Program-made: the position numbers and the translations under genes
The notes under the pieces: model-generated
What the model was told of the DNA's origin: nothing
Seen by the model: only the letters and a program-made list of their open reading frames with translations
The model's database searches: none
Part shown: positions 37,645-46,409 of the stretch, in pieces
How the letters are laid out: each line of letters opens with the position of its first letter
Position numbering within the stretch: the stretch's first letter is position 1
From: an uncultured Saprospiraceae bacterium
Lineage (GTDB): Bacteria > Bacteroidota > Bacteroidia > Chitinophagales > Saprospiraceae
Assembly (NCBI GenBank): GCA_937926205.1
Contig: CALEYL010000072.1
Span: 367,002 to 431,001, forward strand
Reading direction: 5' to 3'
Length of the DNA: 64,000 bases

Positions 37645-38601
37645 TCAACCTTCATCCCAAAGGTTTTGTAACGTGTAACCGCTACCTTCCAAACACCAAA
37701 AATTACCTTTGATATAGCGATAATGTTGATCTAAATTGTTGATTTTCTGCATGTCTGATGCCGAAAGCTCGATATCGGCGGCCTCCAGATTTTCTTTTAG
37801 CCTCTGTGGATTAACGGATTTTGGAATGACCGAAGTGCCTCTGTTGACTGCCCACGCAAGCATAACTTGTGCAGGTGTAATACCGTTTTCATTGGCGATG
37901 TCTAAAATTGTTTTATTTTCAAACAACTTAGGTTCACCTTCCGTAATCCTATTGGCAGGTCTGTCCGCAGAGCCAAGCGGGCAATAACCCGTAAGCGCAA
38001 TGCCGTTTGCATTAGCAAACTCTAAAACATTTTTCTGTTGAAGAAATGGATGCAATTCTAATTGAAGCGCCTCCGGGCAAATGCCCGTATCGGCAATTAG
38101 TTGATTGATTTTTTTGATGCTAAAATTTGAAACACCAATATGCTTCGCCCATTGCTTGTCTTTTAAAGCAATCATTCCTTGCCAGGTTTCAGCCAAAGGG
38201 ATGTGCTTTAAATCTTCCATTTCGCTTCCATTTTGGGGATAGTGTACCTCATATTTGATGGCAACCGGCCAATGAATCAAATATAAATCTACATATTCAA
38301 GCTTCAAACACCTTAACGTTGTTTCCATTGCCGACTGAATATCCGCTTTTTTGTGGCGATTATTCCAAAGCTTCGAGGTAATCCAAAGCTCATCACGTGC
38401 CACTTCTTTATTACCCATAGCATCTGAAATCGCTTGCCCGATTTCGTTTTCATTGCCATAAATAAAGGCGCAATCAAAATGGCGATACCCAATTTCAATG
38501 GCTTTCCTGACAGTTTGATAAATTTCGCCCTTAGCCGATTTCCAGGTGCCTAAACCCAACATGGGCATTTTATCATTATTACTAAACTGAAGGTATTTCA
38601 T
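37645..38601 (-). CDS. Aldo/keto reductase
   Basis: A 318-residue NAD(P)H-dependent (beta/alpha)8-barrel reductase. The catalytic tetrad is visible: Asp in YRHFDCAFIYG, Tyr four residues on in FIYGNE, Lys in WITSKLW and His in LIHWPVA. The C-terminal NADPH segment is VIPKSVNPQRLKENL. It is close to aldose reductase-like members with single-residue motifs typical of the AKR superfamily. The substrate is unknown. It lies 145 bases downstream of the epimerase on the same strand, so co-expression is possible. Confidence 0.9.
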   Translation of the reverse strand: MKYLQFSNNDKMPMLGLGTWKSAKGEIYQTVRKAIEIGYRHFDCAFIYGNENEIGQAISDAMGNKEVARDELWITSKLWNNRHKKADIQSAMETTLRCLKLEYVDLYLIHWPVAIKYEVHYPQNGSEMEDLKHIPLAETWQGMIALKDKQWAKHIGVSNFSIKKINQLIADTGICPEALQLELHPFLQQKNVLEFANANGIALTGYCPLGSADRPANRITEGEPKLFENKTILDIANENGITPAQVMLAWAVNRGTSVIPKSVNPQRLKENLEAADIELSASDMQKINNLDQHYRYIKGNFWCLEGSGYTLQNLWDEG

Positions 38602-38746
38602 GAATTTTTGCTTTTATTTTCCGGCAGCAATTTTAAGCGCTTGTCAGATTACAGTTCACCTCCATGTTATAGCCGGCGCAAAGTGATTTCGAACACGACG
38701 CTTGGGGAATTGCCTGGATTTCAATCGTATCAATCGAACTATTCGA

Positions 38747-39631
38747 CTATACATATTTTCGCCAGTTATGCTGTTCTTTAAACCCCAGCACTTCACGGAT
38801 TTTGCGATTTGAAAACAAGGCTTCATGCTCGCCCATTTCACGGATAATTGGCACGTTGGGGAAGAACCTTTCAGCCAATTCTTTAGTAGGAATTACGGCG
38901 CCGTTGTGATCATTGCCGGCATTAAAAACCTGATAGCCCAGTCCGTCTTTTTTCAAACATAAATCAACAATCTGCCCCAAATCCCGGGCATCTATATAAC
39001 AGAAGGCATTCCGACGGCGCACTTCTGGGTTCTTAAAATAATGTGGAAACAGTTCAGCGTATTCATGTGGTTCAATCACATTGCCGATACGCAGAGCATA
39101 GATATCAAACCCCGAACGTCGCTGGAAACTCCGGGCTGTATTTTCATTGACGACCTTCGATAATCCGTAGCTATCCATTGGGTCAACGTCATAATCTTCT
39201 TCCAAAGGCAATACTTTAGGGTCGGTTTCCCCGTCTGAAAAACAGATGCCATAAGTAGTCTCTGACGAAGCAATGATAATCTTTTTAATGCCCAATTTAA
39301 CGGCAGCTTCAATGACATTATAAGTGCCTATGGCATTAACCCGAAAAGTTTCATTATCAGGCTTGATTAAGATTCTGGGTACGGCGGCAAAATGGACAAT
39401 CGCATCAAATTTGGGTGTGCCATTGCCCAATTCCAATTCATCCAAGCCCGCATAAGAACTCATGGCGTTGAACATTTGTCCGGAATCCGTAATGTCTGCT
39501 ATCAGATTATCTACCCCGGGGTGCTCCAGCGGCCTCAAATCTACATTCAATACTCGATGTCCTTGTTCAAGAAGGTAGGGAATTACATGTTTACCCGCCT
39601 TTCCGGTTCCTCCTGTAAAAAATATGCGCAT
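38747..39631 (-). CDS. NAD-dependent epimerase/dehydratase (extended SDR)
   Basis: A 294-residue extended short-chain dehydrogenase. The Rossmann glycines are in FFTGGTGKAGKHV, and the catalytic pair is YGLSK, with an upstream serine (IIASSETTYG). Typical substrates are nucleotide sugars or sugar acids; the short C-terminal domain and the FFPNVPI segment resemble uronate dehydrogenase-like members, but I cannot assign a substrate. I took the ATG at 39631, where the Rossmann strand begins; the frame runs upstream to 39694. Confidence 0.85.
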   Translation of the reverse strand: MRIFFTGGTGKAGKHVIPYLLEQGHRVLNVDLRPLEHPGVDNLIADITDSGQMFNAMSSYAGLDELELGNGTPKFDAIVHFAAVPRILIKPDNETFRVNAIGTYNVIEAAVKLGIKKIIIASSETTYGICFSDGETDPKVLPLEEDYDVDPMDSYGLSKVVNENTARSFQRRSGFDIYALRIGNVIEPHEYAELFPHYFKNPEVRRRNAFCYIDARDLGQIVDLCLKKDGLGYQVFNAGNDHNGAVIPTKELAERFFPNVPIIREMGEHEALFSNRKIREVLGFKEQHNWRKYV

Positions 39632-39744
39632 TTTAATTGTGGTTGTGGTAATTTTAGATAGTGTCGTTTTATTGATGCTGTCGGGTGCGATCAAGTAATT
39701 ACCCCGTCGGTACCAAAAGTAGGAAAAAAAGAGAAAATGGTCTA

Positions 39745-39948
39745 AGAGCTTGTTCGGGAATTCACGATCGTACGAAAGCGAGCAAATTTTGTACTGAACA
39801 AGGCGGCTTTCACAGACGTAGCCGGCAGCTAAGGCGAAACGTAAGTTTAGCGAAGCTAAATCGAAGATTCGACGTAGTCAAAAAGCCAACGCAGCGCAGT
39901 AGGAAATTTGCCACTCACAGCCAATTGAGGAATTCCCGAACAAGCTCT
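39745..39948. mobile_element. ~204-bp MITE-like element nested in the ~380-bp element
   Basis: Perfect terminal inverted repeat AGAGCTTGTTCGGGAATT with TA on each outer side. Related to 27647-27830. Compared with the uninterrupted copies, some host bases are missing beside it. No coding capacity. Confidence 0.75.
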
Positions 39949-40122
39949 TAGTCATATATAGATTGGAATAAGTCGTGGTTGATCCGCCGGCGCTAAATTC
40001 TTTGCAACCTGGTATTCACTAATTCAAACTTTCCAAAAACAGCGCATAAATGTCTTTGATGCATTGAAAAATATATTTGACGGAATTATTCGTCAAATAC
40101 AATTACCGCAATTGGAATAGCC

Positions 40123-40225
40123 CATACTACTGGACATTTTCAATGATCAGGGTTAAGCAGGATTACGTTTACTAAACTTTTAAAGTTTAGTAAACGTTAA
40201 GCGTGCAAAAATGTCCAGTAGTATG
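40123..40225. mobile_element. 103-bp MITE with 9-bp target duplication
   Basis: Terminal inverted repeats CATACTACTGGACATTTT (40123-40140) and its exact complement (40208-40225). Flanked by direct repeats GGAATAGCC (40114-40122 and 40226-40234). The two other copies of the host element carry one GGAATAGCC and no insert, so they are empty sites. The interior has a near-perfect palindrome around TTTACTAAAC. Confidence 0.92.
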
Positions 40226-40373
40226 GGAATAGCCTTTCATTTCGAATTCAATAAAATATTATCGCCGATTTTTTTCTACCTCCCCTCCTTGATAGGCTTT
40301 AGGTGGAATGAATTCTGCTTATAGGGGGGCTGTATGGTAAGGAATGGACTGGGTGGTTGCGGCTTATTTTTCA

Positions 40374-40685
40374 TTACATTGAATAAAGTGTCTCGATAAA
40401 AGATCCATAATTACCAATGTCAACCAATTCTCCTTTATCGGACTTTATTGCTAAGCCAAACATTTTAGATTTTTCATCAAAGTATATTCTGTAACCACTT
40501 CCGTCAGTACTTTCTTCGAGAACCGTCCATAATTCATAATTATCTAAGCTATCATTACTGTCTTTGTATTTTTGTTTAATTGGTTCTATTAAACATTTAG
40601 TAAGGTCAAGTCCAAAAACATTTGTGATGTCTTTTTCAGCCTTAAGTTCATCTTGGATAATATTTTTAATTTCTTTTGCTGTCAC
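40374..40685 (-). CDS. Hypothetical small protein, immunity-protein-like
   Basis: A 103-residue acidic, soluble protein of the size and style of polymorphic-toxin immunity proteins (N-terminal helix TAKEIKNIIQDELKAE, then a beta-rich half with GSGYRIYFDEKSKMFGLAIK). No family assigned. No toxin gene is adjacent. AT-rich. It lies between the repeat element ending at 40360 and palindromic site S2, reading in the same direction as the DUF5984-like gene upstream, as cassette genes would. Confidence 0.55.
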   Translation of the reverse strand: MTAKEIKNIIQDELKAEKDITNVFGLDLTKCLIEPIKQKYKDSNDSLDNYELWTVLEESTDGSGYRIYFDEKSKMFGLAIKSDKGELVDIGNYGSFIETLYSM

Positions 40686-40709
40686 GCTTCTGAATTCAAG
40701 GTTGTAGCC

Positions 40710-40767
40710 AACTGTCGGCTAAACGATGTCGTGGCATTTAGCAGCGATAGCCGTTTTAGCCGTTGTT
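40710..40767 (-). other. attC-like palindromic site S2
   Basis: On the minus strand it starts AACAACGGCTAAAACG, ends CGTTTAGCC-GACA-GTT, and the arms pair. It is a close relative of S1 at 3803. The TAA in its left arm is the stop codon of the DUF5984-like gene. Confidence 0.7.
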
Positions 40768-41571
40768 GGGTGAATTATTATTTAATTTATCTATTGATTC
40801 TCTTACTCTTTGCCAATTTGTTTCAGGGAAGGCGCCTGAATCGCGGAGCTTTTGGTATAAAACACCTTGTCTAAGTATTTTTATCCAATAGTCAAAGTTG
40901 CCCACCATTTCAATTTGGCATTCTTTCAATTTTGTTTTATCTATTATTATATCTCCCCAGTCTCTTTCCAAAGCGCTATTGACTTGCTTTTCCATTTCTA
41001 TTAAAAACTTTTTCCCAAAATCTTCTATTTTTACGATAAAATCTTCAAAATCCATTTCCGCTTCCCCTGTTTGAGCCGTCCAAATTGGAATTCTATTATC
41101 AACTACTTGGTTCGCAATCCAAATAATTTTAATCTTTTCATTACACCTGAAAAAGGTAATCTCTGGCGCACCCGTAAAATATTCTGAGAATAAAGTTCTG
41201 TTCCTTATCCACCAATATGATTCTTCGATAGCCATTTCATTATCAGGAGAGGCCATTATTCGCATCTGATTTCCAATCTCCCCAAGCAACTTCGCGGACT
41301 TAACCTTCTCGAACAAGTCACTTGGAATAGACTCGGTAATACTAGGAAACAAAGCAGTAAAATCCATGATAAATCGAAAAATCTGATAACTTGCATATCT
41401 TTCTGTATCTCCCCAATAATGTCTAATTTCATTTGTATATTCAAACAACGTGACGTTTTGAATCTCTATCCAATACTCTCCATTTGTTAAAGCAAACCAA
41501 TGCATTGATTGATCTCCTTCTGATCCAAATGAATTGATGTTATCGATATTTTCTAATTTGAAGTTTATCAT
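40756..41571 (-). CDS. DUF5984-like protein
   Basis: A 271-residue soluble protein. The opening MINFKLENIDNINSFG, then SMHWFALTNGEYWIEI, LFEYT and YQIFRFIMDFTALFPSI agree with my memory of the DUF5984 family, found mostly in accessory DNA and possibly of immunity type. No enzyme motif. The C-terminal residues SPNNG and the stop codon are encoded inside site S2, so the end of the reading frame depends on the palindrome. AT-rich compared with the core. Confidence 0.6.
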   Translation of the reverse strand: MINFKLENIDNINSFGSEGDQSMHWFALTNGEYWIEIQNVTLFEYTNEIRHYWGDTERYASYQIFRFIMDFTALFPSITESIPSDLFEKVKSAKLLGEIGNQMRIMASPDNEMAIEESYWWIRNRTLFSEYFTGAPEITFFRCNEKIKIIWIANQVVDNRIPIWTAQTGEAEMDFEDFIVKIEDFGKKFLIEMEKQVNSALERDWGDIIIDKTKLKECQIEMVGNFDYWIKILRQGVLYQKLRDSGAFPETNWQRVRESIDKLNNNSPNNG

Positions 41572-41855
41572 TTTTCCTAAATATATTTTTCACCGTAACC
41601 GAATAGGTCTGATCTTTCAGTACTAGTTTTGAATCCGCATATTGGGCCGATAAACTTTTCCTAATATGGAAATCTTTCGAAGTCATATTTGTAAGGGGTG
41701 GGAGAATTTTTAATTCCAAGGTTATTGGGCATGCCTATTCTCTTCATGTTATAGGCGACATTAGGGAAGTTATTCTCAATTATTGTTGTCGACCAGTTAG
41801 TTCCTACCCTCCAAAAGCCTAAAGCGCACAAATGGGGGAGTACCCATGTAAACAT

Positions 41856-41898
41856 GAGTCATCCTGAATTTTCGTTTTTCAAAAATTCGGGATGACTC
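41856..41898. terminator. Hairpin in a gene-poor stretch
   Basis: GAGTCATCCTGAATTTT pairs with AAAAATTCGGGATGACTC around a T-rich loop. It lies 35 bases after the stop of the small gene at 41933. The rest of 41572-41932 holds only a 64-codon minus-strand frame (41661-41855) that I do not consider a gene. Confidence 0.5.
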
Positions 41899-41932
41899 CT
41901 GTTTGTATCCACTTCTTTAATCGCAAGAGTGC

Positions 41933-42199
41933 CTACCAGCCTTCAGCCACAACTTTATCCTTTTCGATATCCAGACTAGGCCAGGGGTAAATCGGCATAC
42001 CGTTTTGGATCCGGTGCCGAGCCAGTTGGACCAGGCTCACTTTGTCTTCTGCGCCTAAGGTTGTTTTAGGGGCTTCGTAGTTTAGGAGGCTTTCAATGTC
42101 TTCTTTTGTAGCATTTTGGGCATTAGGTGTCAGCATTTTCAGTTGATCGTCGCTACCTTCAGCTTGGAGTGCGGTGGCAATGGTTTGATGTTTTTCCAT
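41933..42199 (-). CDS. Small hypothetical protein, possible peptide substrate
   Basis: An 88-residue protein with no signal peptide. The N-terminal part is helical and acidic (ALQAEGSDDQLKML, EDIESLLNY); the C-terminal part is unusual, with GMPIYPWPSLDIEK and a final EGW. It is divergent from the cyclase gene at 42290 with 90 bases between, so both may share a control region. Its position beside a LodA/LodB and VioB-N-like locus makes a modified peptide conceivable, but there is no known precursor motif. Start taken at the second ATG (MEKHQTIATAL); two more residues are possible. Confidence 0.5.
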   Translation of the reverse strand: MEKHQTIATALQAEGSDDQLKMLTPNAQNATKEDIESLLNYEAPKTTLGAEDKVSLVQLARHRIQNGMPIYPWPSLDIEKDKVVAEGW

Positions 42200-42289
42200 C
42201 TTCAAAATTGTTGTGGATGTAATAAAATTTAACCAAATTTAGTACTTTTAATGGACTAAGGGAACATTCACGACAATAAAAAAGAAACC

Positions 42290-44341
42290 ATGATTGAGAA
42301 ACCTGTCCAGGTATTGAAGGTAGGAGGAGTGCTCTTTTTCTGCTTGTCTCTATTGGTAAATCCGGTTTGTGCCAAAATTGTAAATCTTGACAATCAAAAG
42401 ACCCCAATTGACATAAATGCTTTGGACTATTATGTGGACAGGGACGGAAGTTTGACTTCGGAAGAAGTATGCTCAGGCAAAAAGAGCACTTTGTTCAAGC
42501 CCTATCCAGTTCAGGGTGTCCCGGTGAGCCTTGACGTGAAAGCATACTGGATTTTCGTTGAGCTTAGAAACACTACCTTTCAGGACGGCGACTGGATTCT
42601 CGATTTCGAAAACTGGTCGAATGTGGATCTTTATCAATCCAACGCCGAAGGCAAATACGACCTGAAACGGACCGGACACCTAATGCCTTACTTTCAGCGC
42701 GATTACCCTGTTGCCAATCAGAGCTACATCCTCACCAATATAAAAGCGGGTGAAACCAAGTCTTTCTGGATACAACTTCGCCCGGTTTTTAATTATGAAA
42801 AAATCCCCAAGGGGTTGGCCTTCAAAGCCATTCCCCAAGACCTGCAAATACAGAATGATGGCATACGACTAGCCATCATCAGCACCTTTCTAGGCATCAT
42901 CGCAGTCATGTTTTTTTACAACTTGTTCATTTATTTCTCAACGCGTCAGAAAGCCTATTCCCTGTATTTGGGCCTGCTTTTTGTCATGTTTCTGGTCACC
43001 CTCAGCAATGCGGGACTGACCATTCTGCTGTTCAAAAAATCAACATCCTTTCCGGCCTGGAATATCCGGCTGAATTACCTCTTCCCGCACCTTTTGGCCA
43101 TCATGCCCGCTTTGTTCATCAGGGAGTTTTTGAAAATACCCGAAAATTTCCCACGTTGGAATAAAATTATTCTGGGCTTGATCGCCATTCTGATCCTCAA
43201 TTACGTCCTTATGCATTTCAATTTTGTAGTGGCATTCAACCTGGCAGGCTTATTGGGACTGGTTGCGGTTATCATTTTAATGGTTGTTTTGATCAAAAGC
43301 ATGTTGAAAAAATACCCCGGAGCAGCAATTCTCTTTCTGGGCTATGTCATTTTCTTTGGGTTGATAATTTATACCATGTTTACTTTTTTGGGTGTGTTGC
43401 CGTCTACCTATTTTGCCCACAACTACTCCATGGCACTTGGCACCACCATTGAGATGGTTGTTTTTTCATTGGCCCTTGCCAATCAGATCAATTGGCTGAA
43501 AAAGGAAAACGATGTAAAACAATTGCAACTCATCGAGAACCTGCGCGAAAAAGAACAAATGCAGTCCCGGATGAATAAAGAGCTGGAGATAAAAGTGGAA
43601 GAAAGAACCCGGGAAATCCAGCAACAAAAGGAAAAAATTGAAGACCAGAAGGAAGCCATCGAAATTGAGATGAAGAAAAATGAAGAGTTGCTGCTCAACA
43701 TTCTTCCTGAAAGCACTGCCAAAGAACTCATTTTAAATGGGCGGGCGGTGCCAAAATCTTACGATCAGGTCACTATTTTATTTGCGGACTTTCAAAATTT
43801 CACCACCATCGCGGAAAGCCTGACGCCTGAAAAACTGGTCGACAACCTGGATCAGTATTTCAGGGCCTTCGACAATGCGATTGCTGCTTTCCCGATTGAA
43901 AAAATCAAAACCATTGGAGATGCTTACATGTGTGCAGGGGGGGTGCCTGATGAGAACACCACCAATGCGCGGGATATAGCACTGGCAGCTTTGAAAATGA
44001 TGGAAGAGGTTGACCGAATCAACCAACAAAAGCTTGATGCGGGTGAGCGGCCATGGAACCTGAGAATTGGGATCAATACCGGCCCCGTTACTGCTGGTGT
44101 TGTTGGCAAATCAAAATTCGCCTACGATTTATGGGGCGATACCGTAAACATAGCCAGCAGGATGGAAACCAATAGTGAAGCGGGGAAAATAAACGTCTCC
44201 GAGAGGACTCATGAGCTGATCAAGGATCAGTTTGTTTTTTCCTACAGAGGGAGAATTACAGCCAAAAACAAAGGCGAGCTGGCCATGTATTTCCTGGAGG
44301 GCCAGACCAAGGATCCGGGATTAGCCTATGACAAAGTTTGA
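42290..44341 (+). CDS. 7TMR-DISM adenylate cyclase (class III)
   Basis: A 683-residue membrane receptor cyclase. Order: signal peptide (about 1-29), a periplasmic 7TMR-DISM sensor domain (about 30-185, a jelly-roll carbohydrate-binding-like fold), seven membrane helices (about 195-400), a coiled coil (about 405-470), and a class III cyclase domain (about 480-675). Metal aspartates are in LFADFQNFT and KTIGDAYM; adenine specificity is indicated by the lysine of EKIKTIGD and the aspartate of YDLWGD; VNIASRM holds the transition-state N and R. Expected to be active. The next gene starts five bases after the stop, so the cyclase is in one transcript with the VioB-N-like gene and may sense its product or a trigger. 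Confidence 0.88.
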   Translation: MIEKPVQVLKVGGVLFFCLSLLVNPVCAKIVNLDNQKTPIDINALDYYVDRDGSLTSEEVCSGKKSTLFKPYPVQGVPVSLDVKAYWIFVELRNTTFQDGDWILDFENWSNVDLYQSNAEGKYDLKRTGHLMPYFQRDYPVANQSYILTNIKAGETKSFWIQLRPVFNYEKIPKGLAFKAIPQDLQIQNDGIRLAIISTFLGIIAVMFFYNLFIYFSTRQKAYSLYLGLLFVMFLVTLSNAGLTILLFKKSTSFPAWNIRLNYLFPHLLAIMPALFIREFLKIPENFPRWNKIILGLIAILILNYVLMHFNFVVAFNLAGLLGLVAVIILMVVLIKSMLKKYPGAAILFLGYVIFFGLIIYTMFTFLGVLPSTYFAHNYSMALGTTIEMVVFSLALANQINWLKKENDVKQLQLIENLREKEQMQSRMNKELEIKVEERTREIQQQKEKIEDQKEAIEIEMKKNEELLLNILPESTAKELILNGRAVPKSYDQVTILFADFQNFTTIAESLTPEKLVDNLDQYFRAFDNAIAAFPIEKIKTIGDAYMCAGGVPDENTTNARDIALAALKMMEEVDRINQQKLDAGERPWNLRIGINTGPVTAGVVGKSKFAYDLWGDTVNIASRMETNSEAGKINVSERTHELIKDQFVFSYRGRITAKNKGELAMYFLEGQTKDPGLAYDKV

Positions 44342-44346
44342 TTTGA

Positions 44347-46395
44347 ATGAGTCAGTTCGATTACCCCAGGTTGCATTTTTCGGGTCAGTGCTACATCAAT
44401 CCAGCTACTGCCAACAACAACAATCTTTCCCCATTGTTGCTGTATAACCCCATTCACAATAAGGTGTTTTTGCCACCTCGCTTGTATTTGCCAGAAGGTA
44501 CTTCTTCCTTGCCCGAGGATTGGAAAGGGCGCCTTCCTGCGGGCATTCCGCTTCAGACAGACGAATGGGGCAGCCATTATTTACCCATCGAACCCATTAA
44601 CGATGAGGCCAGGTTCATTCAATGGGTTCAATCGCCGCTTGGCTCCTGTGGGTTGGATCAGGGATTCCACGACCTATATGAAAAAGTGATTTGTGAAAAA
44701 ACAAGGAAACCGATCCATGGCTCTACTGCTGCCCTTTGGAATTATTACGGGGGCATGGAATTTGGCTTTGAGCAAGTAAGTGTTCATAGCGTAGATATCT
44801 GGTCTGGTGATCAGGAAAGGCATTTGCTAGACGCCGGTACACCTGATTTGCCGGAAGACATCCAAGCTGTATTGGGGGCAGAGTTGTCGCTAAATTACCC
44901 CAATAGCGCCAGATCAGCAGCTGTAATGATTGATGTTTTGCCCACCATGGCTTATCAATCCCGGATTTACGCCGACAGGTTGCGTCTTTTCTCCAAAGAA
45001 AAAGTCTGGATGGATGGCAAACCTGGCGTTGCAGAGCTTCGGTTTTTGAATTTATACAGGGTGATCAATCAACCCGCTCCGCTAAGCAGCAGTGGTACTT
45101 TTTTCAGTGCAATTGCCTTCGATGAGCTTCAAGATGCAGACAAAGCACCGATCATTGAGTTTTTCCAAAAATATGGAGACCCTGGCAAACAGCTGAAAGG
45201 AGTTTTTATTCGCTTCAACCTTTTTGAAGTATTTGAGACCCTTCATCCTGATTATGCTAAATCCCCGGGAGCGGCCAACCCGGCCAGGGCAAAAGTAGTA
45301 GGATGCCTTAGCCCCTGGCTTGAAGATGAAATGCGTTCAATTGGGGTTGGGCGTCTGATGGTTCCTGAGCAGCAGATTTACAGCAGCAAACAAATGGGAA
45401 CCACGGTTTTCAGGGCCTTGCCCCAACAGAAAAAAATCATTATGGATGTAGTGGGGAATATCCCTGAATTTTATGATTTTGCCCTTCAAACGTACGAAAC
45501 TTATCCACTTGGTCTTCTTGCTTTAAAAGTCATCAGCAAGGAGGGACAAATTCACCCCCTGGGCAACGTATATATTGATCAGGAAAGATACTCAAGAAGC
45601 CAATTTATCAAGCAAGGCGGCATCATTGAACTCGCTTATTCCCAGGATTTGGCAGAAAATGTACTCGAAGAGGGGGCGTTGATCCTGGAAAAACAGGCTC
45701 CTTCTGAGGGCTCCTCATCTGTCCTTCTACGCGAGTTTCCCTGGTTAATCTGTTCGGATCAGGCAGGTTTATATGCCAATCAGGGGAAAACGAATTTGGG
45801 CTTCAGAAGCCATGCTCATGTAGAAGAGGCTTGTGTCATCCGCTTGTTCCATAAAGGCCTGCCTTTTGATGGTAGTCTTTCGACCCACGTATGGGAATAC
45901 AAACTGGAAAAACCCGCCTCAGCCCCTACGCTAAGGCTTTGGCAAAGCATTGCCAACCTTCAGGATGGGCAAACCATTGAATTTCCCACCCAACATGCAG
46001 GGCATGCGATCTACCTGTTTTCAAACAATGACGCGATTGACAAACCGGAAGATTTTGTCAAGGCCATGCTCCAATTTGGAGCTTTCTTCAGCCTCAGGGT
46101 ACTTCCGAACCATCTTTATGACAAATACCTGAATCCAGAACATCCTGAATACCCTGCGCCCATCAATTATGCGCTTGTGGACGAAGCGATCTTCCAGATT
46201 TTCAGGTTAATTTACCCACTGGCGCACATCATTACGCCATTTCATGAGGCGTACGTGACCCAAAATTGGAAAGCCATCAGAGCCAGGATGGCTGACGAAA
46301 ACTGGGCTAAGGCAATCTACATGCCTTCTAGCAGGGATCTCAGCGCGGAGCAATTGGCTTTATTTGACCTTTGGGTGGAGCAGATAAAAGAGTAG
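44347..46395 (+). CDS. VioB/RebD N-terminal-domain-like protein without the ferritin-like domain
   Basis: A 682-residue protein with no signal peptide. The opening FDYPRLHFSGQCYINPATAN matches the start of VioB-type iminophenylpyruvate dimer synthases (FPRIHFRG...NAPTAN). The end AKAIYMPSSRDLSAEQLALF matches the YYMPSTRELSAPKARLFL segment that closes the VioB N-terminal region. VioB, RebD and StaD continue with a ferritin-like domain; here the gene stops. VioB couples two indole-3-pyruvate imines in violacein synthesis, but the role of the N-terminal region is not established. It is the second gene of a tight pair with the cyclase and converges on the unknown gene at 46410. The family call rests on recalled sequence similarity. 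Confidence 0.7.
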   Translation: MSQFDYPRLHFSGQCYINPATANNNNLSPLLLYNPIHNKVFLPPRLYLPEGTSSLPEDWKGRLPAGIPLQTDEWGSHYLPIEPINDEARFIQWVQSPLGSCGLDQGFHDLYEKVICEKTRKPIHGSTAALWNYYGGMEFGFEQVSVHSVDIWSGDQERHLLDAGTPDLPEDIQAVLGAELSLNYPNSARSAAVMIDVLPTMAYQSRIYADRLRLFSKEKVWMDGKPGVAELRFLNLYRVINQPAPLSSSGTFFSAIAFDELQDADKAPIIEFFQKYGDPGKQLKGVFIRFNLFEVFETLHPDYAKSPGAANPARAKVVGCLSPWLEDEMRSIGVGRLMVPEQQIYSSKQMGTTVFRALPQQKKIIMDVVGNIPEFYDFALQTYETYPLGLLALKVISKEGQIHPLGNVYIDQERYSRSQFIKQGGIIELAYSQDLAENVLEEGALILEKQAPSEGSSSVLLREFPWLICSDQAGLYANQGKTNLGFRSHAHVEEACVIRLFHKGLPFDGSLSTHVWEYKLEKPASAPTLRLWQSIANLQDGQTIEFPTQHAGHAIYLFSNNDAIDKPEDFVKAMLQFGAFFSLRVLPNHLYDKYLNPEHPEYPAPINYALVDEAIFQIFRLIYPLAHIITPFHEAYVTQNWKAIRARMADENWAKAIYMPSSRDLSAEQLALFDLWVEQIKE

Positions 46396-46409
46396 ATCGG
46401 AACAAAAAA

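Larger units (their letters stand above)
39695..40360. mobile_element. ~380-bp repeat element, copy 1, carrying two insertions
   Basis: Same element as 58960-59341 and 60650-61030. Ends are GTAATTACCC and GGGTGGTTGC, an imperfect inverted repeat. Without the two nested elements (39745-39948 and 40123-40225) its length matches the other copies. It has no open frame. The GTAA start recalls IS66-family ends, but no 8-bp target duplication is visible. The right end stands 13 bases from the stop codon of the gene at 40374. Confidence 0.75.

Noticed and set aside
39695..40360. Naming the ~380-bp element an IS66-family derivative
   Set aside because: Only the GTAA start fits. No transposase remnant and no 8-bp target duplication are visible in any of the three copies.
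41661..41855. 64-codon minus-strand frame before the small gene at 41933
   Set aside because: No start context, no recognisable family, and it lies in gene-free DNA next to a hairpin; chance frame is the simpler reading.
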